Origin: an uncultured Bacteroidales bacterium
GTDB taxonomy: Bacteria; Bacteroidota; Bacteroidia; Bacteroidales; Paludibacteraceae
Direction of reading: 5' to 3'
DNA length: 64,000 nucleotides
Assembly (NCBI GenBank): GCA_900317345.1
Contig: ONGK01000002.1
Location: 1-64,000, forward strand
This document shows, piece by piece, positions 41,180-50,936 of this stretch (within the stretch, counting starts at the first letter, position 1; each line of letters begins with the position of its first letter). The notes beneath the pieces were generated by a model. The model made no database searches, had not been told where the DNA came from, and worked only from the letters and a program-made list of their open reading frames with translations. The position numbers and the translations under genes were made by a program.

Positions 41180-42826
41180 TTAGCGAACTTGTGCGCCGTG
41201 GATGTTGAACATCTTGTTGTCACGCACGATGTACACGACGCCATCGACGATGACTTTCTGTGCCTTCTCGGTGAGTTCGATATTCTCGATGCCTTGCGGA
41301 GCCTCACCGTGGATACCGGTGCCTTTGTAGATTTGAAGCTGAATCTTACCAGCATTGGTTTTACGCTTAGCAATATTACCCTTAACATACATATAGTCGT
41401 TTTTAACTACATTAGCATCGGTAGCAGTACTTGAAGCCATAAATTCTCCATAAGCGTCCGCTTCGTCAGCCATATAGAAAGACCATGTGTTGTCCGGATT
41501 TTGTTCATACACCTGCACGGCAAATCCCTTCACGATATATTCTTTGGTGTCGGTTGTGGATTTTCCAGCCTCTGCCGGTTCGGGCAGTGCTTGTGCGATT
41601 TCAATAGCACGTGCAACAGTAATGGTGTCCGGAGGAGTAGGTACAGGCAGACTATGGTCGCCTTCGGCTTTCTCAATGAATTCTGCAGCGCAGTTTTTAA
41701 TCTCAATGAGGAACTTATTATCATCAGCGCTCCAGTATTTGGTAAGTTTTCCTCTCAGCAGCACTTTGTCACCGTCAATAACCTGCATAGGCACATCGTT
41801 CTCGCTAATGGTGCAACCGTAAGCCTCAAATACAGAGTCCGGAGCATTTAGATCATCAGCCATGAACCAGATTTGGTTCTTGTGATCCAAGCTATACTCT
41901 TGTGCGTATACAACAAAGCCGGTAACTTCGTATACATCAAACGAAGTTGCTAATGAATCGAGTGCCATACCAGCAGTTACAGCCTGAGCTACGGTTGCAG
42001 GAATAGTGTCCGGTACAATAATAGGAGCACCACCTTCGCCCAGGAAGCGAGCCTCGACGAATTCGACATATTTATTTTTGTCAGAAGCAGTAATTGTCAA
42101 ATTGTAGATGAATTTATAGTACGCATTGCTCCAGTCTGCTTCCGCAGGACATTCAACAGAAACAACACCGCTTGCTACAAATTCAGGAGTAAACGTAGAA
42201 ATAGTCTGTGTGAAATTAGAATCAGCGGCCACAATGACAGTCAAAGAATTAACAGTAACATCAGTTGCGATACCATGCTCAATTTCGATTTTAGAGATTT
42301 TATCAGCCATCGGAGTTTTGCTGTAAATCACGCGATCTACACCATTAAGGCTTTTACCTCCAATACGTGCAGGATTCATTGTGGTATTGCCCGGTACATT
42401 CCATTTAATACCATCGATGGTAACATCGTAGGTGTTTGCATACGCGTTGCCACCACCTTTTGCGTTCGCATACATCAAGGTGTAAATCAGTCCCAATTGC
42501 TCAGCCTTCGTGAAGGTCACTTCAACGAGAGGGCTCCAGTTATCGCCATCAAAAGCGCGAGCTTTTATAGTAGTGGTCTGTTTGAGAACAATCGCATTTC
42601 TGTACTCCGGTGCAGCCGAACAATCACAGTTGGGATCAGTAGTACCATCAATTGTGTAATAGATGTCGTACGAGCGTGCCTGATAGTCACTAGGCTTGCT
42701 CATCGTAACAATCACGCTGTCGGTGAACGAAACCGCGTCGGTGACAATCGGAGCAGGGATGTTCGGGTCAGCAAACAAACTTACGCTAAAAAGCGCAGCA
42801 GCGATAAAAGTGAAAAGTTTTTTCAT
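41180..42826 (-). CDS. Secreted multidomain protein (chitobiase-like N-terminus, OB-like domains, sorting-like tail)
   Basis: 548 residues with signal peptide MKKLFTFIAAALFSVSLFA. Residues 20-110 resemble the chitobiase/beta-hexosaminidase C-terminal fold (SVIVTMSKPSDYQARSYDIYYTIDGTTDP, TTTIKARAFD). A middle beta-sandwich spans about 110-260. Two related domains (about 280-380 and 400-510) carry AVTAGMALDSL / AIEIAQAL and YEVTGFVVYAQEY / YIVKGFAVQVYEQ and look like OB folds. The tail is EKAQKVIVDGVVYIVRDNK. No catalytic motif is recognised; surface binding to a polysaccharide or nucleic acid is a guess. It has its own promoter at 42919-42951. Confidence 0.72.
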   Translation of the reverse strand: MKKLFTFIAAALFSVSLFADPNIPAPIVTDAVSFTDSVIVTMSKPSDYQARSYDIYYTIDGTTDPNCDCSAAPEYRNAIVLKQTTTIKARAFDGDNWSPLVEVTFTKAEQLGLIYTLMYANAKGGGNAYANTYDVTIDGIKWNVPGNTTMNPARIGGKSLNGVDRVIYSKTPMADKISKIEIEHGIATDVTVNSLTVIVAADSNFTQTISTFTPEFVASGVVSVECPAEADWSNAYYKFIYNLTITASDKNKYVEFVEARFLGEGGAPIIVPDTIPATVAQAVTAGMALDSLATSFDVYEVTGFVVYAQEYSLDHKNQIWFMADDLNAPDSVFEAYGCTISENDVPMQVIDGDKVLLRGKLTKYWSADDNKFLIEIKNCAAEFIEKAEGDHSLPVPTPPDTITVARAIEIAQALPEPAEAGKSTTDTKEYIVKGFAVQVYEQNPDNTWSFYMADEADAYGEFMASSTATDANVVKNDYMYVKGNIAKRKTNAGKIQLQIYKGTGIHGEAPQGIENIELTEKAQKVIVDGVVYIVRDNKMFNIHGAQVR

Positions 42827-42918
42827 AATTTAAATGAATTTAAATTTTAGATTAAATAAAAAAATTGGTTTAAAATATGTTTTATAACATAATATGTTCG
42901 TACATTCACATTTTCGAT

Positions 42919-42951
42919 GCAAAGGTAGGCATTTTTTTCCACATATCCAAA
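42919..42951 (-). promoter_or_regulatory. Promoter of the 548-residue secreted protein gene
   Basis: Minus strand: TACCTTTGC at 42927-42919 and TTTG at 42951-42948, 20 bp apart. The leader is about 90 nt and A/T-rich. Confidence 0.75.
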
Positions 42952-42986
42952 TTTATTTGCATTTTTTTGCAAAAAAGTCGAAGCTC

Positions 42987-43017
42987 TTGCATATGTCATT
43001 ATTTTTTTGTACCTTTG
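42987..43017 (+). promoter_or_regulatory. Promoter of the sigma-54 activator gene
   Basis: TTG at 42987-42989, 20 bp, TACCTTTG at 43010-43017. Confidence 0.7.
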
Positions 43018-43035
43018 TGCCCAAATTCGATTTAT

Positions 43036-44208
43036 ATGGCAAAACTGTTAATAATAGACGATGAACGGGGTATCCGAAACACACTTCGTGAGATTTTGGC
43101 CGATGAAGGTCATGACGTGGACGTGGCGGAGAACGGAAAGCAAGGTCTGGAGATGGCCCGTGCGAAGGTTTACGACCTGATTTTCTCGGATATAAAGATG
43201 CCGGAGATGGACGGAATGGAAGTGCTGGCGAAACTCAAAGGAGAAAAAGACGAGGAGTTTTCGAGTGCGGAGACTCCCGTAGTGATGATTTCGGGCCATG
43301 GCGACGTGGAGACGGCTGTTCAGGCACTCAAATCAGGGGCGTACGATTTTCTGCTCAAACCGCTGGATTTGAACCGTATTCTGATTACGACGAAGAATGC
43401 GCTGGAGTCGAAGAACCTGCGTCAAGAGACCAAACAGTTGCGCAAGAAAATCATCGCTAAAGGTGCGCAGATGATCGGTGAGAGTGCGGCTATCACGCAT
43501 GTGCGCGAGATAATAGATAAGGTGGCTCCGACGGAAGCGCGTGTGCTGATAACCGGACAGAACGGAACGGGTAAGGAAGTGGTGGCGCACATGATTCATG
43601 AGCACTCGGCGCGCGCTAACGGTCCGATGGTGGAGGTTAACTGCGCTGCCATTCCTTCGGAACTGATAGAGAGTGAGCTGTTTGGCCATATGAAAGGTTC
43701 GTTCACCGGCGCAGTGAAAGACCGCGCGGGGAAATTCGAACAGGCGGACGGCGGTACGTTGTTTCTGGATGAGATTGGCGACATGAGCCTTCCGGCACAG
43801 ACGAAAGTGCTTCGTGCGCTTCAGGAGAGCGAGATTACGCGCGTGGGTTCGGACAAAGCCATCAAAGTGAATGTGCGTGTGCTGGCAGCGACGAACAAAG
43901 ACCTGCAGAAAGAGATAGCAGAAGGCAATTTCCGCGAGGACCTCTTCCATCGTCTGAACGTCATTCCGATTCATGTGCCGGCGCTCAACGACCGCATCGA
44001 AGATATCCCGCTGCTGGTGGATTATTTCTCGGCGCAGATATGCGAAGAGCAGGGTATTGCGCGTAAGAATTTCGAGGGTTCGGCCATCAAAGCGCTGCAG
44101 GCGAAGCAATGGACGGGCAATATCCGGCAGTTGCGGAACGTGGTGGAGCGGCTGATTATTCTTGGCGGAGCGAAGATTACCAAAGAGGATGTGGAGGCAT
44201 ATGCGTGA
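43036..44208 (+). CDS. NtrC-family sigma-54-dependent response regulator lacking a C-terminal HTH
   Basis: 390 residues from ATG 43036, just after the promoter. The receiver domain (1-125) has the acidic pair D8-D9, phospho-acceptor D52 in FSDIKMP and the switch Lys in FLLKPLD. The AAA+ domain follows with Walker [10 protein letters not shown], the sigma-54 contact loop [19 protein letters not shown] and an arginine-finger region ([12 protein letters not shown]). The protein stops about ten residues after the AAA+ lid ([10 protein letters not shown]), so the usual Fis-type DNA-binding domain is absent. It may act from solution or be tethered by a partner. No histidine kinase is adjacent. Confidence 0.9.
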   Translation: MAKLLIIDDERGIRNTLREILADEGHDVDVAENGKQGLEMARAKVYDLIFSDIKMPEMDGMEVLAKLKGEKDEEFSSAETPVVMISGHGDVETAVQALKSGAYDFLLKPLDLNRILITTKNALESKNLRQETKQLRKKIIAKGAQMIGESAAITHVREIIDKVAPTEARVLITGQNGTGKEVVAHMIHEHSARANGPMVEVNCAAIPSELIESELFGHMKGSFTGAVKDRAGKFEQADGGTLFLDEIGDMSLPAQTKVLRALQESEITRVGSDKAIKVNVRVLAATNKDLQKEIAEGNFREDLFHRLNVIPIHVPALNDRIEDIPLLVDYFSAQICEEQGIARKNFEGSAIKALQAKQWTGNIRQLRNVVERLIILGGAKITKEDVEAYA

Positions 44209-44214
44209 GAAGAA

Positions 44215-45381
44215 ATGATTCTCAAGGAACTGAACATATTGAATTACCGGAATATACGGGAGGCGAGTTTGGCGTTTGGCGACAAACTCAACTGCTTCGT
44301 GGGGCTGAACGGACAAGGGAAGACGAATGTGCTGGATGCGATTTATCTGCTGAGTTTCGCGAAATCGGCTTTTACTGCTCAGGACAGCCTGAATATCACG
44401 CACGGTGAGGAGATGGCGATGGTTCAGGGGGTGTATAGCACAGAGTCGAAAGAAGAAAGACCGTCCCTGCAGGACTCAAAGCAACCGGAGGATGGTGTAA
44501 CAACCACTATCTCCTGCGGCATCAGGCGGGGACAGAAGAAACAGTTCCGCAAAGACAAGAAAGATTATCAGCGGTTGATAGACCATATAGGCCTTATTCC
44601 GCTGGTGATGATAAGCCCGAGTGACCAGCAACTGATAGACGAGGGTTCGGACGAACGCAGACGTTTTATGGACGTGGTTATCAGTCAGTTAGACCGAAAA
44701 TATCTGGATTGCTTGACCAAATACAATGCGCTGCTCAAACAACGAAATGCGCTGCTCAAGAAATATGCCGATGCCGGTGTGACGCCGGACGATTTGCTGG
44801 AAGTGATGGAATGGCAAATGGTGGAACCGGCGGAGTATATTTTTAAAGCAAGAACGGAGTTTTTTGAGGCGTTTAAGCCCTATTTTGAGCGGGTTTATCA
44901 ACAAATAAAAAATGAAGAGTCGGAAGTGCCGGTACTGCGGTATGTGAGCCAGTTGCAGGACCGCGATTTGCGTGAAGCATATGTGAGGACGCGTCAGCGG
45001 GATATGATTCTTGGGTGGACAAGTCAGGGTATTCATAAAGACGATTTGGAAATGCGGCTTGGCGAGTATCCGCTCAAGCAGGTAGGTTCGCAAGGGCAGC
45101 AACGCACCTTTGTGCTCGCGATGAAATTGGCACAGTGTTTGTATCTTGGAGAATCAGGAATCAGGAGTCAGGAATCAGGACAAAAACCAATACTCTTGCT
45201 GGATGATATTTTCGACCGATTGGACAGCGAACGGGTGGAGCGCATCGTAGAGATGGTTCAGGGCGACGAGTTCGGGCAGATATTTATTACCGACACCGAT
45301 CGTCAGCACTTGACGGAAATCTTGCGACCCAATGAGAATGCGAAGATTTTCCATGTAGAGGGAGGAAGAATTGAGAATTGA
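44215..45381 (+). CDS. recF: DNA replication/repair protein RecF
   Basis: 388 residues. ABC-type ATPase that helps load RecA on gapped DNA. Walker A GLNGQGKTN (about 30-38), LISPSDQQLIDEGSDERRRFMD-type block, signature GSQGQQRTF and Walker B ILLLDDIFDRLD are all present. The sequence LGESGIRSQESGQKPI just before Walker B comes from four copies of the heptamer AATCAGG (about 45151-45180), a likely insertion in a variable loop that keeps the frame. It starts 6 bp after the upstream regulator gene. Confidence 0.95.
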   Translation: MILKELNILNYRNIREASLAFGDKLNCFVGLNGQGKTNVLDAIYLLSFAKSAFTAQDSLNITHGEEMAMVQGVYSTESKEERPSLQDSKQPEDGVTTTISCGIRRGQKKQFRKDKKDYQRLIDHIGLIPLVMISPSDQQLIDEGSDERRRFMDVVISQLDRKYLDCLTKYNALLKQRNALLKKYADAGVTPDDLLEVMEWQMVEPAEYIFKARTEFFEAFKPYFERVYQQIKNEESEVPVLRYVSQLQDRDLREAYVRTRQRDMILGWTSQGIHKDDLEMRLGEYPLKQVGSQGQQRTFVLAMKLAQCLYLGESGIRSQESGQKPILLLDDIFDRLDSERVERIVEMVQGDEFGQIFITDTDRQHLTEILRPNENAKIFHVEGGRIEN

Positions 45382-45384
45382 GAG

Positions 45385-46563
45385 TTGAGAAAGATTAGAT
45401 ACATATTTGCTATTTGTCTGTTGTTCTGCAGCTTGGCGGGCAATAGTCAGATACAGTTCCGCGGGGCGTGGATAGCGACCGTGGCGAATATAGACTGGCC
45501 TTCAGAAGAGGCGGTGGGTCATACCGACCTGCAGTTAGATGAGATGATTTGGCTGCTGGATTCGCTGCAGAGCATCGGCGTCAATGCCATCATTTTTCAA
45601 GTTCGTCCAACGGCAGATGCCCTCTATTACAGCGAGTTAGAACCTGTGAGTCATTGGTTGACCGGCGTTCAGGGCAGTTGGGTTGAGCAAGTGCCATGGG
45701 ACCCGTTGGAGTGGACGATTGACGAAGCGCACAAGCGCGATATGGAAGTGCATGTATGGCTTAATCCATACCGCGTGAACCTTGCGAGGACCGATACGTC
45801 CATGCTGAGTTCCAATCATATCATGCGCCGCCATCCGGATTGGTTCTGGGAATACAACAAACAGTGGTACTTCAATCCCGGTCTGGAAGAGACGCGCGAC
45901 TGGATATGCACGGTGGTGAGCGATATTGTGGAGCGCTATGATATTCAAGCCATTCATATGGATGATTATTTCTATCCTTATCCTGTGGGTGGCAAACCGC
46001 TGCCAGACACGCTGACTTTCAAGGAGAACCCGCGCGGCTATGACAACATCGCCGATTGGCGGCGTAACAACGTAGATATGGCGATTCAAGACCTCAGTGC
46101 CACCATTCATGAGTGCCGTCCGGGTGTGGAGTTCGGCATTTCACCATTCGGTGTATGGCGGAACGCAAGCGTTGATACAACGGGCAGTGCGACACAAGCC
46201 GGTATTACCAATTTTGATGACCTGTACGCCAATATCCGTCTGTGGATTCAGGCGGGTTGGATAGATTATGTGCTGCCGCAACTATACTGGGAGATTGGCA
46301 AGAAAGTGGCTGATTATCAAGTGCTTGCCAACTGGTGGGCGAAAGAGGTACGCGGCACAAATTGCAAGTTATATATCGGTATGGCGCCTTATCGCCTGGA
46401 AGGCGCTTCTCCGAAGACGGCTTGGGGGCAAGGGAATGAAATCGGGCGGCAGATGCGTCTGAACCGAACCATTCCGGAAATCAGCGGTGAGTGCTTTTAT
46501 TCCTCCCGTCCGCTGCTACGCAACCCGCGGCATGTATGCGACACGATACAAAGCTTTCAATAA
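45385..46563 (+). CDS. GHL10-type glycosyl hydrolase-like lipid-free secreted protein
   Basis: 392 residues. The only plausible start is TTG 45385, immediately before a signal peptide (MRKIRYIFAICLLFCSLAGNSQ). The body matches the family 10 glycosyl hydrolase-like group (PF02638, DUF187): RGAWIATVANIDWPS, GVNAIIFQVRPTADALYYS, EVHVWLNPYRVN, IQAIHMDDYFYPYP, and IDYVLPQLYWEIG. These proteins have a TIM barrel and are thought to act on peptidoglycan or related glycans. The usual C-terminal Ig-like domain is absent. The junction with recF consists of AATTGAG heptamers (45368-45388). Confidence 0.87.
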   Translation: MRKIRYIFAICLLFCSLAGNSQIQFRGAWIATVANIDWPSEEAVGHTDLQLDEMIWLLDSLQSIGVNAIIFQVRPTADALYYSELEPVSHWLTGVQGSWVEQVPWDPLEWTIDEAHKRDMEVHVWLNPYRVNLARTDTSMLSSNHIMRRHPDWFWEYNKQWYFNPGLEETRDWICTVVSDIVERYDIQAIHMDDYFYPYPVGGKPLPDTLTFKENPRGYDNIADWRRNNVDMAIQDLSATIHECRPGVEFGISPFGVWRNASVDTTGSATQAGITNFDDLYANIRLWIQAGWIDYVLPQLYWEIGKKVADYQVLANWWAKEVRGTNCKLYIGMAPYRLEGASPKTAWGQGNEIGRQMRLNRTIPEISGECFYSSRPLLRNPRHVCDTIQSFQ

Positions 46564-46575
46564 AACACCAATACC

Positions 46576-48018
46576 ATGAAAATACAGTTTCTCGGCGCGA
46601 CGCGTGAGGTGACAGGCAGCAAACACCTTATCACGACCGATTCCGGACACACTATTCTGCTGGACTGCGGCATGTATCAGGGCAAAGGAATGGAGACCGA
46701 TGCCGACAACCGCGAATTGGGTTTCGACCCATCTACGATTGATTGTGTGGTACTGAGCCACGCTCATATCGACCATTCGGGGCTTATTCCGTACATCGTC
46801 AAACTGGGTTTCAAAGGCGACATTTACTGCACGCCCGCAACGCGTGACCTTTGTTCGCTTATGCTGACCGACACGGCGTTTATCCAGGAACAGGACGTGC
46901 GGACATACAACAAGAAAATCGACCGCCAGAACCCGCATAAGGAGAAGGGCAAGAAATACAAAGTGGAACCGCTGTACGGGCAACAGGACGTGAACAAGGC
47001 GATGCGGCAGTTTGTGACGTACGGTTATGACCGCCGCTTCCGTCTGTTCGACGACGTCCTGCTGACATTCACCAATTCCGGTCACATGCTCGGCGGTGCG
47101 ATTTGCTCGCTGGAGATTTACGAAGAGGACGAGACGGGTCAGAAACGATGGAAACGGCTTACGTACACAGGCGATATCGGCCGGGCGCAGAGCCATATTC
47201 TGCCCAGCCCGATGCTATTCCCGCAATGCGACTACCTCATCTGCGAATCGACCTACGGCGACCGCTTGCACGAAGACCAGTTGGTGACTGAAGAGCAGCT
47301 GCTGGGCGTGGTGGAAGACACTTGTGTGTACCGCAAAGGACAGCTTCTCATCCCCTCTTTCTCGGTCGGACGGACGCAGGAAATCGTATATGTGCTGAAC
47401 CAGCTCTATAACGACGGTCGGCTTCCGCATATACCCGTTTATGTTGATTCGCCGATGTCCACCAATGCCACGGAGATTTTCCGGATGTATCCGGACGAAC
47501 TGTCCGATGAGGTGCAGGACACTCTGCGCTACGATTCCGACCCGTTCGGTTTCAACACGCTGCGCTATATCACGGATATCCGCGAGTCGAAAGCGCTGAA
47601 CCATAAAGAGGAACCGTGTATTATCATCTCGGCGAGCGGTATGTTAGAGGCCGGCCGTATCAAACACCATGTGGCGAACCATATCTCCGACCCGCGCTGC
47701 ACCATCCTCATCATCGGCTACTGCTCACCAACCACCCTGGGTGCGCGTATTCAGGAACCGGGTTTGCAGTGGATATCCATCTTCGGTCTCGACCGGCGTA
47801 TCAAGGCGCAGATAACCAAGATAGAAGGATTCTCGGGACACGGCGACTGGAAAGAGATGATTGACTATATTACGCGCAGCCAGCAGATAGACCAAGTGAA
47901 GCGCGTGTTTGTTGTACACGGCGAGGAAGCATCGGCGGAGGCATATAAAGACCATCTACTCGATGCAGGATTCAAGCATGTGGAAGTGCCCGAAAAAGGC
48001 AAAATTGCGGAACTGTAG
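46576..48018 (+). CDS. MBL-fold/beta-CASP RNA exonuclease-like protein
   Basis: 480 residues. The metallo-beta-lactamase part has the zinc ligands in SHAHIDHSG and NSGHMLGG, with Asp in YTGDIGR. The beta-CASP part has ESTYGDRLH, IPSFSVGRTQEI, SASGMLEAGRI and the C-terminal FSGHGD and VHGE. This is the CPSF73/Int11-like family that cleaves or trims RNA in bacteria and archaea. There is no signal peptide, so it is cytoplasmic. It follows the glycosyl hydrolase-like gene by 12 bp. The precise substrate is unknown. Confidence 0.92.
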   Translation: MKIQFLGATREVTGSKHLITTDSGHTILLDCGMYQGKGMETDADNRELGFDPSTIDCVVLSHAHIDHSGLIPYIVKLGFKGDIYCTPATRDLCSLMLTDTAFIQEQDVRTYNKKIDRQNPHKEKGKKYKVEPLYGQQDVNKAMRQFVTYGYDRRFRLFDDVLLTFTNSGHMLGGAICSLEIYEEDETGQKRWKRLTYTGDIGRAQSHILPSPMLFPQCDYLICESTYGDRLHEDQLVTEEQLLGVVEDTCVYRKGQLLIPSFSVGRTQEIVYVLNQLYNDGRLPHIPVYVDSPMSTNATEIFRMYPDELSDEVQDTLRYDSDPFGFNTLRYITDIRESKALNHKEEPCIIISASGMLEAGRIKHHVANHISDPRCTILIIGYCSPTTLGARIQEPGLQWISIFGLDRRIKAQITKIEGFSGHGDWKEMIDYITRSQQIDQVKRVFVVHGEEASAEAYKDHLLDAGFKHVEVPEKGKIAEL

Positions 48019-48037
48019 CAAATAAATAAGACGAAAA

Positions 48038-48070
48038 TTTGCATATGTCGAAATTTATTAGTACCTTTGC
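48038..48070 (+). promoter_or_regulatory. Promoter of thrS
   Basis: TTTG at 48038-48041, 20 bp, TACCTTTGC at 48062-48070. The leader is about 60 nt and shows no obvious T-box or threonine attenuator. Confidence 0.75.
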
Positions 48071-48135
48071 AGCCAATTTAGGTGAACGGGCAGTTGTGCG
48101 CCCCAAGCCGTAAACATTTGTAGGTTTATAAAAAT

Positions 48136-50079
48136 ATGATTAAGATTACTTTTCCGGACGGAAGTGTCCGTGAATACGAGAGCGGCATCACGCCGCTGCA
48201 AATTGCTGAGTCTATCAGCAGTCGTCTGGCGCAGGACATTCTCTGCGCGAGTATCAATGACCAAATCGTAGAACTGAACCACCCCATCACAGAGGATGCG
48301 GCAATCAAGTTGCATAAATGGGAGGATGCGGAGGCCAAACACGCCTTCTGGCATACCTCGTCGCACCTCATGGCAGAGGCGCTGCAGGAATTGTATCCGG
48401 GCATTCAGTTCGGTATCGGTCCGGCTATCGAGAACGGATTTTACTACGATGTGATGCCTCCTGAGGGCGTTGTTATCAAGGATAGTGATTTTGCCGCTAT
48501 CGAGAACAAGATGATGGAGTTGCGTGCGAAGAAAGAAGTGCTTCAGAAACGCGCCATCTCCAAAGCAGATGCGCTGAAGGCCTTCGGCGACAAGGGACAG
48601 AGTTATAAATGCGAGTTGATTTCCGAGTTAGAAGACGGTTCTATCACCACCTATACGCAGGGTGCGTTCACCGACCTTTGCCGTGGTCCGCACCTCTTGA
48701 GCACCGAGCCGATAAAGGCAGTCAAAGTGCTGTCGTGCGCTGCGGCTTACTGGCGCGGCGATGAGAAACGCCCGATGATGACGCGTATATACGGCATCTC
48801 GTTCCCCAAGAAAGCGATGCTGGACGAGTACCTGACGCTGCTTGAGGAGGCGAAGAAACGCGACCACCGTAAGATTGGCAAGGAACTTGAACTATTCATG
48901 TTCAGCGATATGGTCGGCAAAGGTTTGCCTATCTGGTTGCCGAAAGGAACAGCGCTTCGTCTGCGTCTGGAGGATTTCCTTAAGAAGATTCAGAAACGCT
49001 ATGGTTATCAGCAAGTTATCACTCCGCACATCGGTTCCAAGAATCTGTATATGACTTCGGGGCACTGGGACCACTACGGCAAGGATTCGTTCCAACCGAT
49101 TACTACGCCGGAGGAAGGCGAGGTTTATCTGCTTAAGCCGATGAACTGTCCTCACCACTGTGCGATTTACAAGAACAGTCCTCGTTCGTACAAAGACCTG
49201 CCGTTCCGCTGCGCGGAGTTCGGTACCGTTTATCGCTATGAGCAGAGCGGCGAGCTCCACGGTCTCACACGTGTCCGTTCCTTTACGCAGGATGACGCGC
49301 ATATCTTCTGCCGTCAGGACCAGGTGAAAGAGGAGTTCATCCGCGTTATGGAGATTATCGAAATCATCTTCAAAGCGTTGGACTTCGAGAATTTCGAGGC
49401 CCAGATATCGTTGCGCGACCCGAATAACACCACTAAATATGTCGGTTCCGACGAGGTATGGGCGATGGCTGAACAAGCTATCATCGATGCCTGCAAAGAG
49501 AAGAACCTGCCTGCGCGTGTTGAGTATGGTGAGGCAGCATTCTACGGTCCGAAGCTTGACTTTATGGTCAAGGATGCTCTTGGTCGTCGTTGGCAGCTCG
49601 GTACTATTCAGGTGGACTATAACCTGCCGGAGCGCTTTGAACTGGAGTACACGGGCGAGGATAACCAGAAACACCGTCCGGTGATGATTCACCGTGCGCC
49701 GTTTGGCTCTATGGAGCGCTTCGTGGCTGTGCTTATCGAGCATACAGCCGGTAAGTTCCCGCTCTGGCTCACGCCGGACCAAGCTGTTGTGCTGCCAATC
49801 TCCGAGAAGAGCAATGAGTACGCATGGAAGGTGAAAGAGATGCTGGAGGCACAGGATGTGCGCGTCATCGTAGATGACCGTAACGAGAAACTGGGCCGTA
49901 AGATACGTGACAACGAACTCAAGCGTATTCCGTATATGCTTATCGTGGGCGAGAAAGAGGCAGAGGAAGGTCTGGTGTCCGTTCGTCAGCAAGGCGCTGA
50001 AGAGAAGGGTCAGATGACCGTGCAGCAGTTTGCGGACTTTATCAACGAGACCGTAAAGGCACAGATGAGTGCCTATTAA
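48136..50079 (+). CDS. thrS: Threonyl-tRNA synthetase
   Basis: 647 residues, the standard length. The order is: TGS domain (1-62), editing/SAD domain (about 65-240, with [11 protein letters not shown] and the DLCRGPHL motif), class II catalytic core (about 245-540) with motif 2 [13 protein letters not shown] and motif 3 [11 protein letters not shown], and anticodon-binding domain (about 545-647). The zinc ligands of the active site are in NCPHH and the C-terminal HR. It charges tRNA-Thr and edits mischarged serine. ATG 48136 begins the TGS domain directly. Confidence 0.98.
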   Translation: MIKITFPDGSVREYESGITPLQIAESISSRLAQDILCASINDQIVELNHPITEDAAIKLHKWEDAEAKHAFWHTSSHLMAEALQELYPGIQFGIGPAIENGFYYDVMPPEGVVIKDSDFAAIENKMMELRAKKEVLQKRAISKADALKAFGDKGQSYKCELISELEDGSITTYTQGAFTDLCRGPHLLSTEPIKAVKVLSCAAAYWRGDEKRPMMTRIYGISFPKKAMLDEYLTLLEEAKKRDHRKIGKELELFMFSDMVGKGLPIWLPKGTALRLRLEDFLKKIQKRYGYQQVITPHIGSKNLYMTSGHWDHYGKDSFQPITTPEEGEVYLLKPMNCPHHCAIYKNSPRSYKDLPFRCAEFGTVYRYEQSGELHGLTRVRSFTQDDAHIFCRQDQVKEEFIRVMEIIEIIFKALDFENFEAQISLRDPNNTTKYVGSDEVWAMAEQAIIDACKEKNLPARVEYGEAAFYGPKLDFMVKDALGRRWQLGTIQVDYNLPERFELEYTGEDNQKHRPVMIHRAPFGSMERFVAVLIEHTAGKFPLWLTPDQAVVLPISEKSNEYAWKVKEMLEAQDVRVIVDDRNEKLGRKIRDNELKRIPYMLIVGEKEAEEGLVSVRQQGAEEKGQMTVQQFADFINETVKAQMSAY

Positions 50080-50091
50080 TCTGCAAAAATA

Positions 50092-50913
50092 CTAACGCCG
50101 AAAAGCCGCGAGCACAATCGCGGTGGCAATAGAAACATTGAGGCTTTCGACTACGTCGGAGGCCTCTTTGTTTGGGTAACTTGGAATACGGATAGGGTGG
50201 GTGACCAATTGACGCACAAGTTCGGTTATACCGTTTCCTTCGTTGCCCATGATGATTACTTCGTGACCGTCTCCGCCTGTTAGATTGCGTTGCTGCAACA
50301 CTTCGTACATGTTCTTGCCGTCCAGGAGCGTACCGTAAATCCTGATTCCTGACTCCTGGTTCTTGATTCCTTCTATCCACTCCGGCAAATCGACATAGTG
50401 CAGTCGCACGCGTGCCAGAGCACCCATTGTGGCTTGCACTACCTTCGGATTGTAACAATCCGCCGTGTCGCGTGAGCAGAAGATATCGTGCACACCGAAC
50501 CAGTCGCAGGTCCGAATGATAGTGCCCAGATTGCCGGGGTCTTGTATTCCGTCCAGGGCAAGGATAAGACTGGCTTCTTTACCCGCAAAGGGTACGATTG
50601 TTTCGCCTGACAGACCACTGGCGCTCACCGCCTTTTTGAAGACTCCGATGACTCCCTGCGGCGTGCGCAGGCCGGACATCTGCTCGAGTTCAGACCGCGT
50701 TGCTGACAGAGTACGGACCGGCTCAGCCTGACAGAGTACGGACTGATTAGGTCTGTAATCTGTACTCAGTATTCTGTATTCCAACTCAAAGCCCTTGCGC
50801 AGTTCCTCTACGCATTTCTCGCCTTCGGCGACAAACAAACCTAGTTCGTCACGGAACTTTTTCTGCTGCAGGCTGCGCACTAACTTGACTTGTGCTTTGC
50901 TTATTTTCTCCAT
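50092..50913 (-). CDS. TrmH/SpoU-family RNA 2'-O-methyltransferase
   Basis: 273 residues from ATG 50913. The N-terminal substrate-binding part (SKAQVKLVRSLQQKKFRDELGLFVAEGEKCVEEL) is followed by the SPOUT knot with ALDGIQDPGNLGTIIRTCDWFG, IIMGNEGNGI and SLNVSIATAIVLAAFRR. It probably methylates 23S rRNA or a tRNA using S-adenosylmethionine. Two repeat-derived stretches interrupt the fold: SVLCQAEPVRTLSATRSE, from a doubled CTGACAGAGTACGGA (50700-50745), and IKNQESGIRIYG, from AATCAGG-type heptamers (50340-50371). It is last in the leftward operon that begins at 59007. Confidence 0.88.
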   Translation of the reverse strand: MEKISKAQVKLVRSLQQKKFRDELGLFVAEGEKCVEELRKGFELEYRILSTDYRPNQSVLCQAEPVRTLSATRSELEQMSGLRTPQGVIGVFKKAVSASGLSGETIVPFAGKEASLILALDGIQDPGNLGTIIRTCDWFGVHDIFCSRDTADCYNPKVVQATMGALARVRLHYVDLPEWIEGIKNQESGIRIYGTLLDGKNMYEVLQQRNLTGGDGHEVIIMGNEGNGITELVRQLVTHPIRIPSYPNKEASDVVESLNVSIATAIVLAAFRR

Positions 50914-50936
50914 ACATTCAAACATTACTATTGTTC

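Noticed and set aside
48071..48135. Threonine-responsive leader before thrS
   Set aside because: The leader is short and shows no T-box motif, Thr-codon run or terminator/antiterminator pair.
48892..49992. Antisense ORF opposite thrS
   Set aside because: Same reasoning; thrS is complete and conserved across the full stretch.
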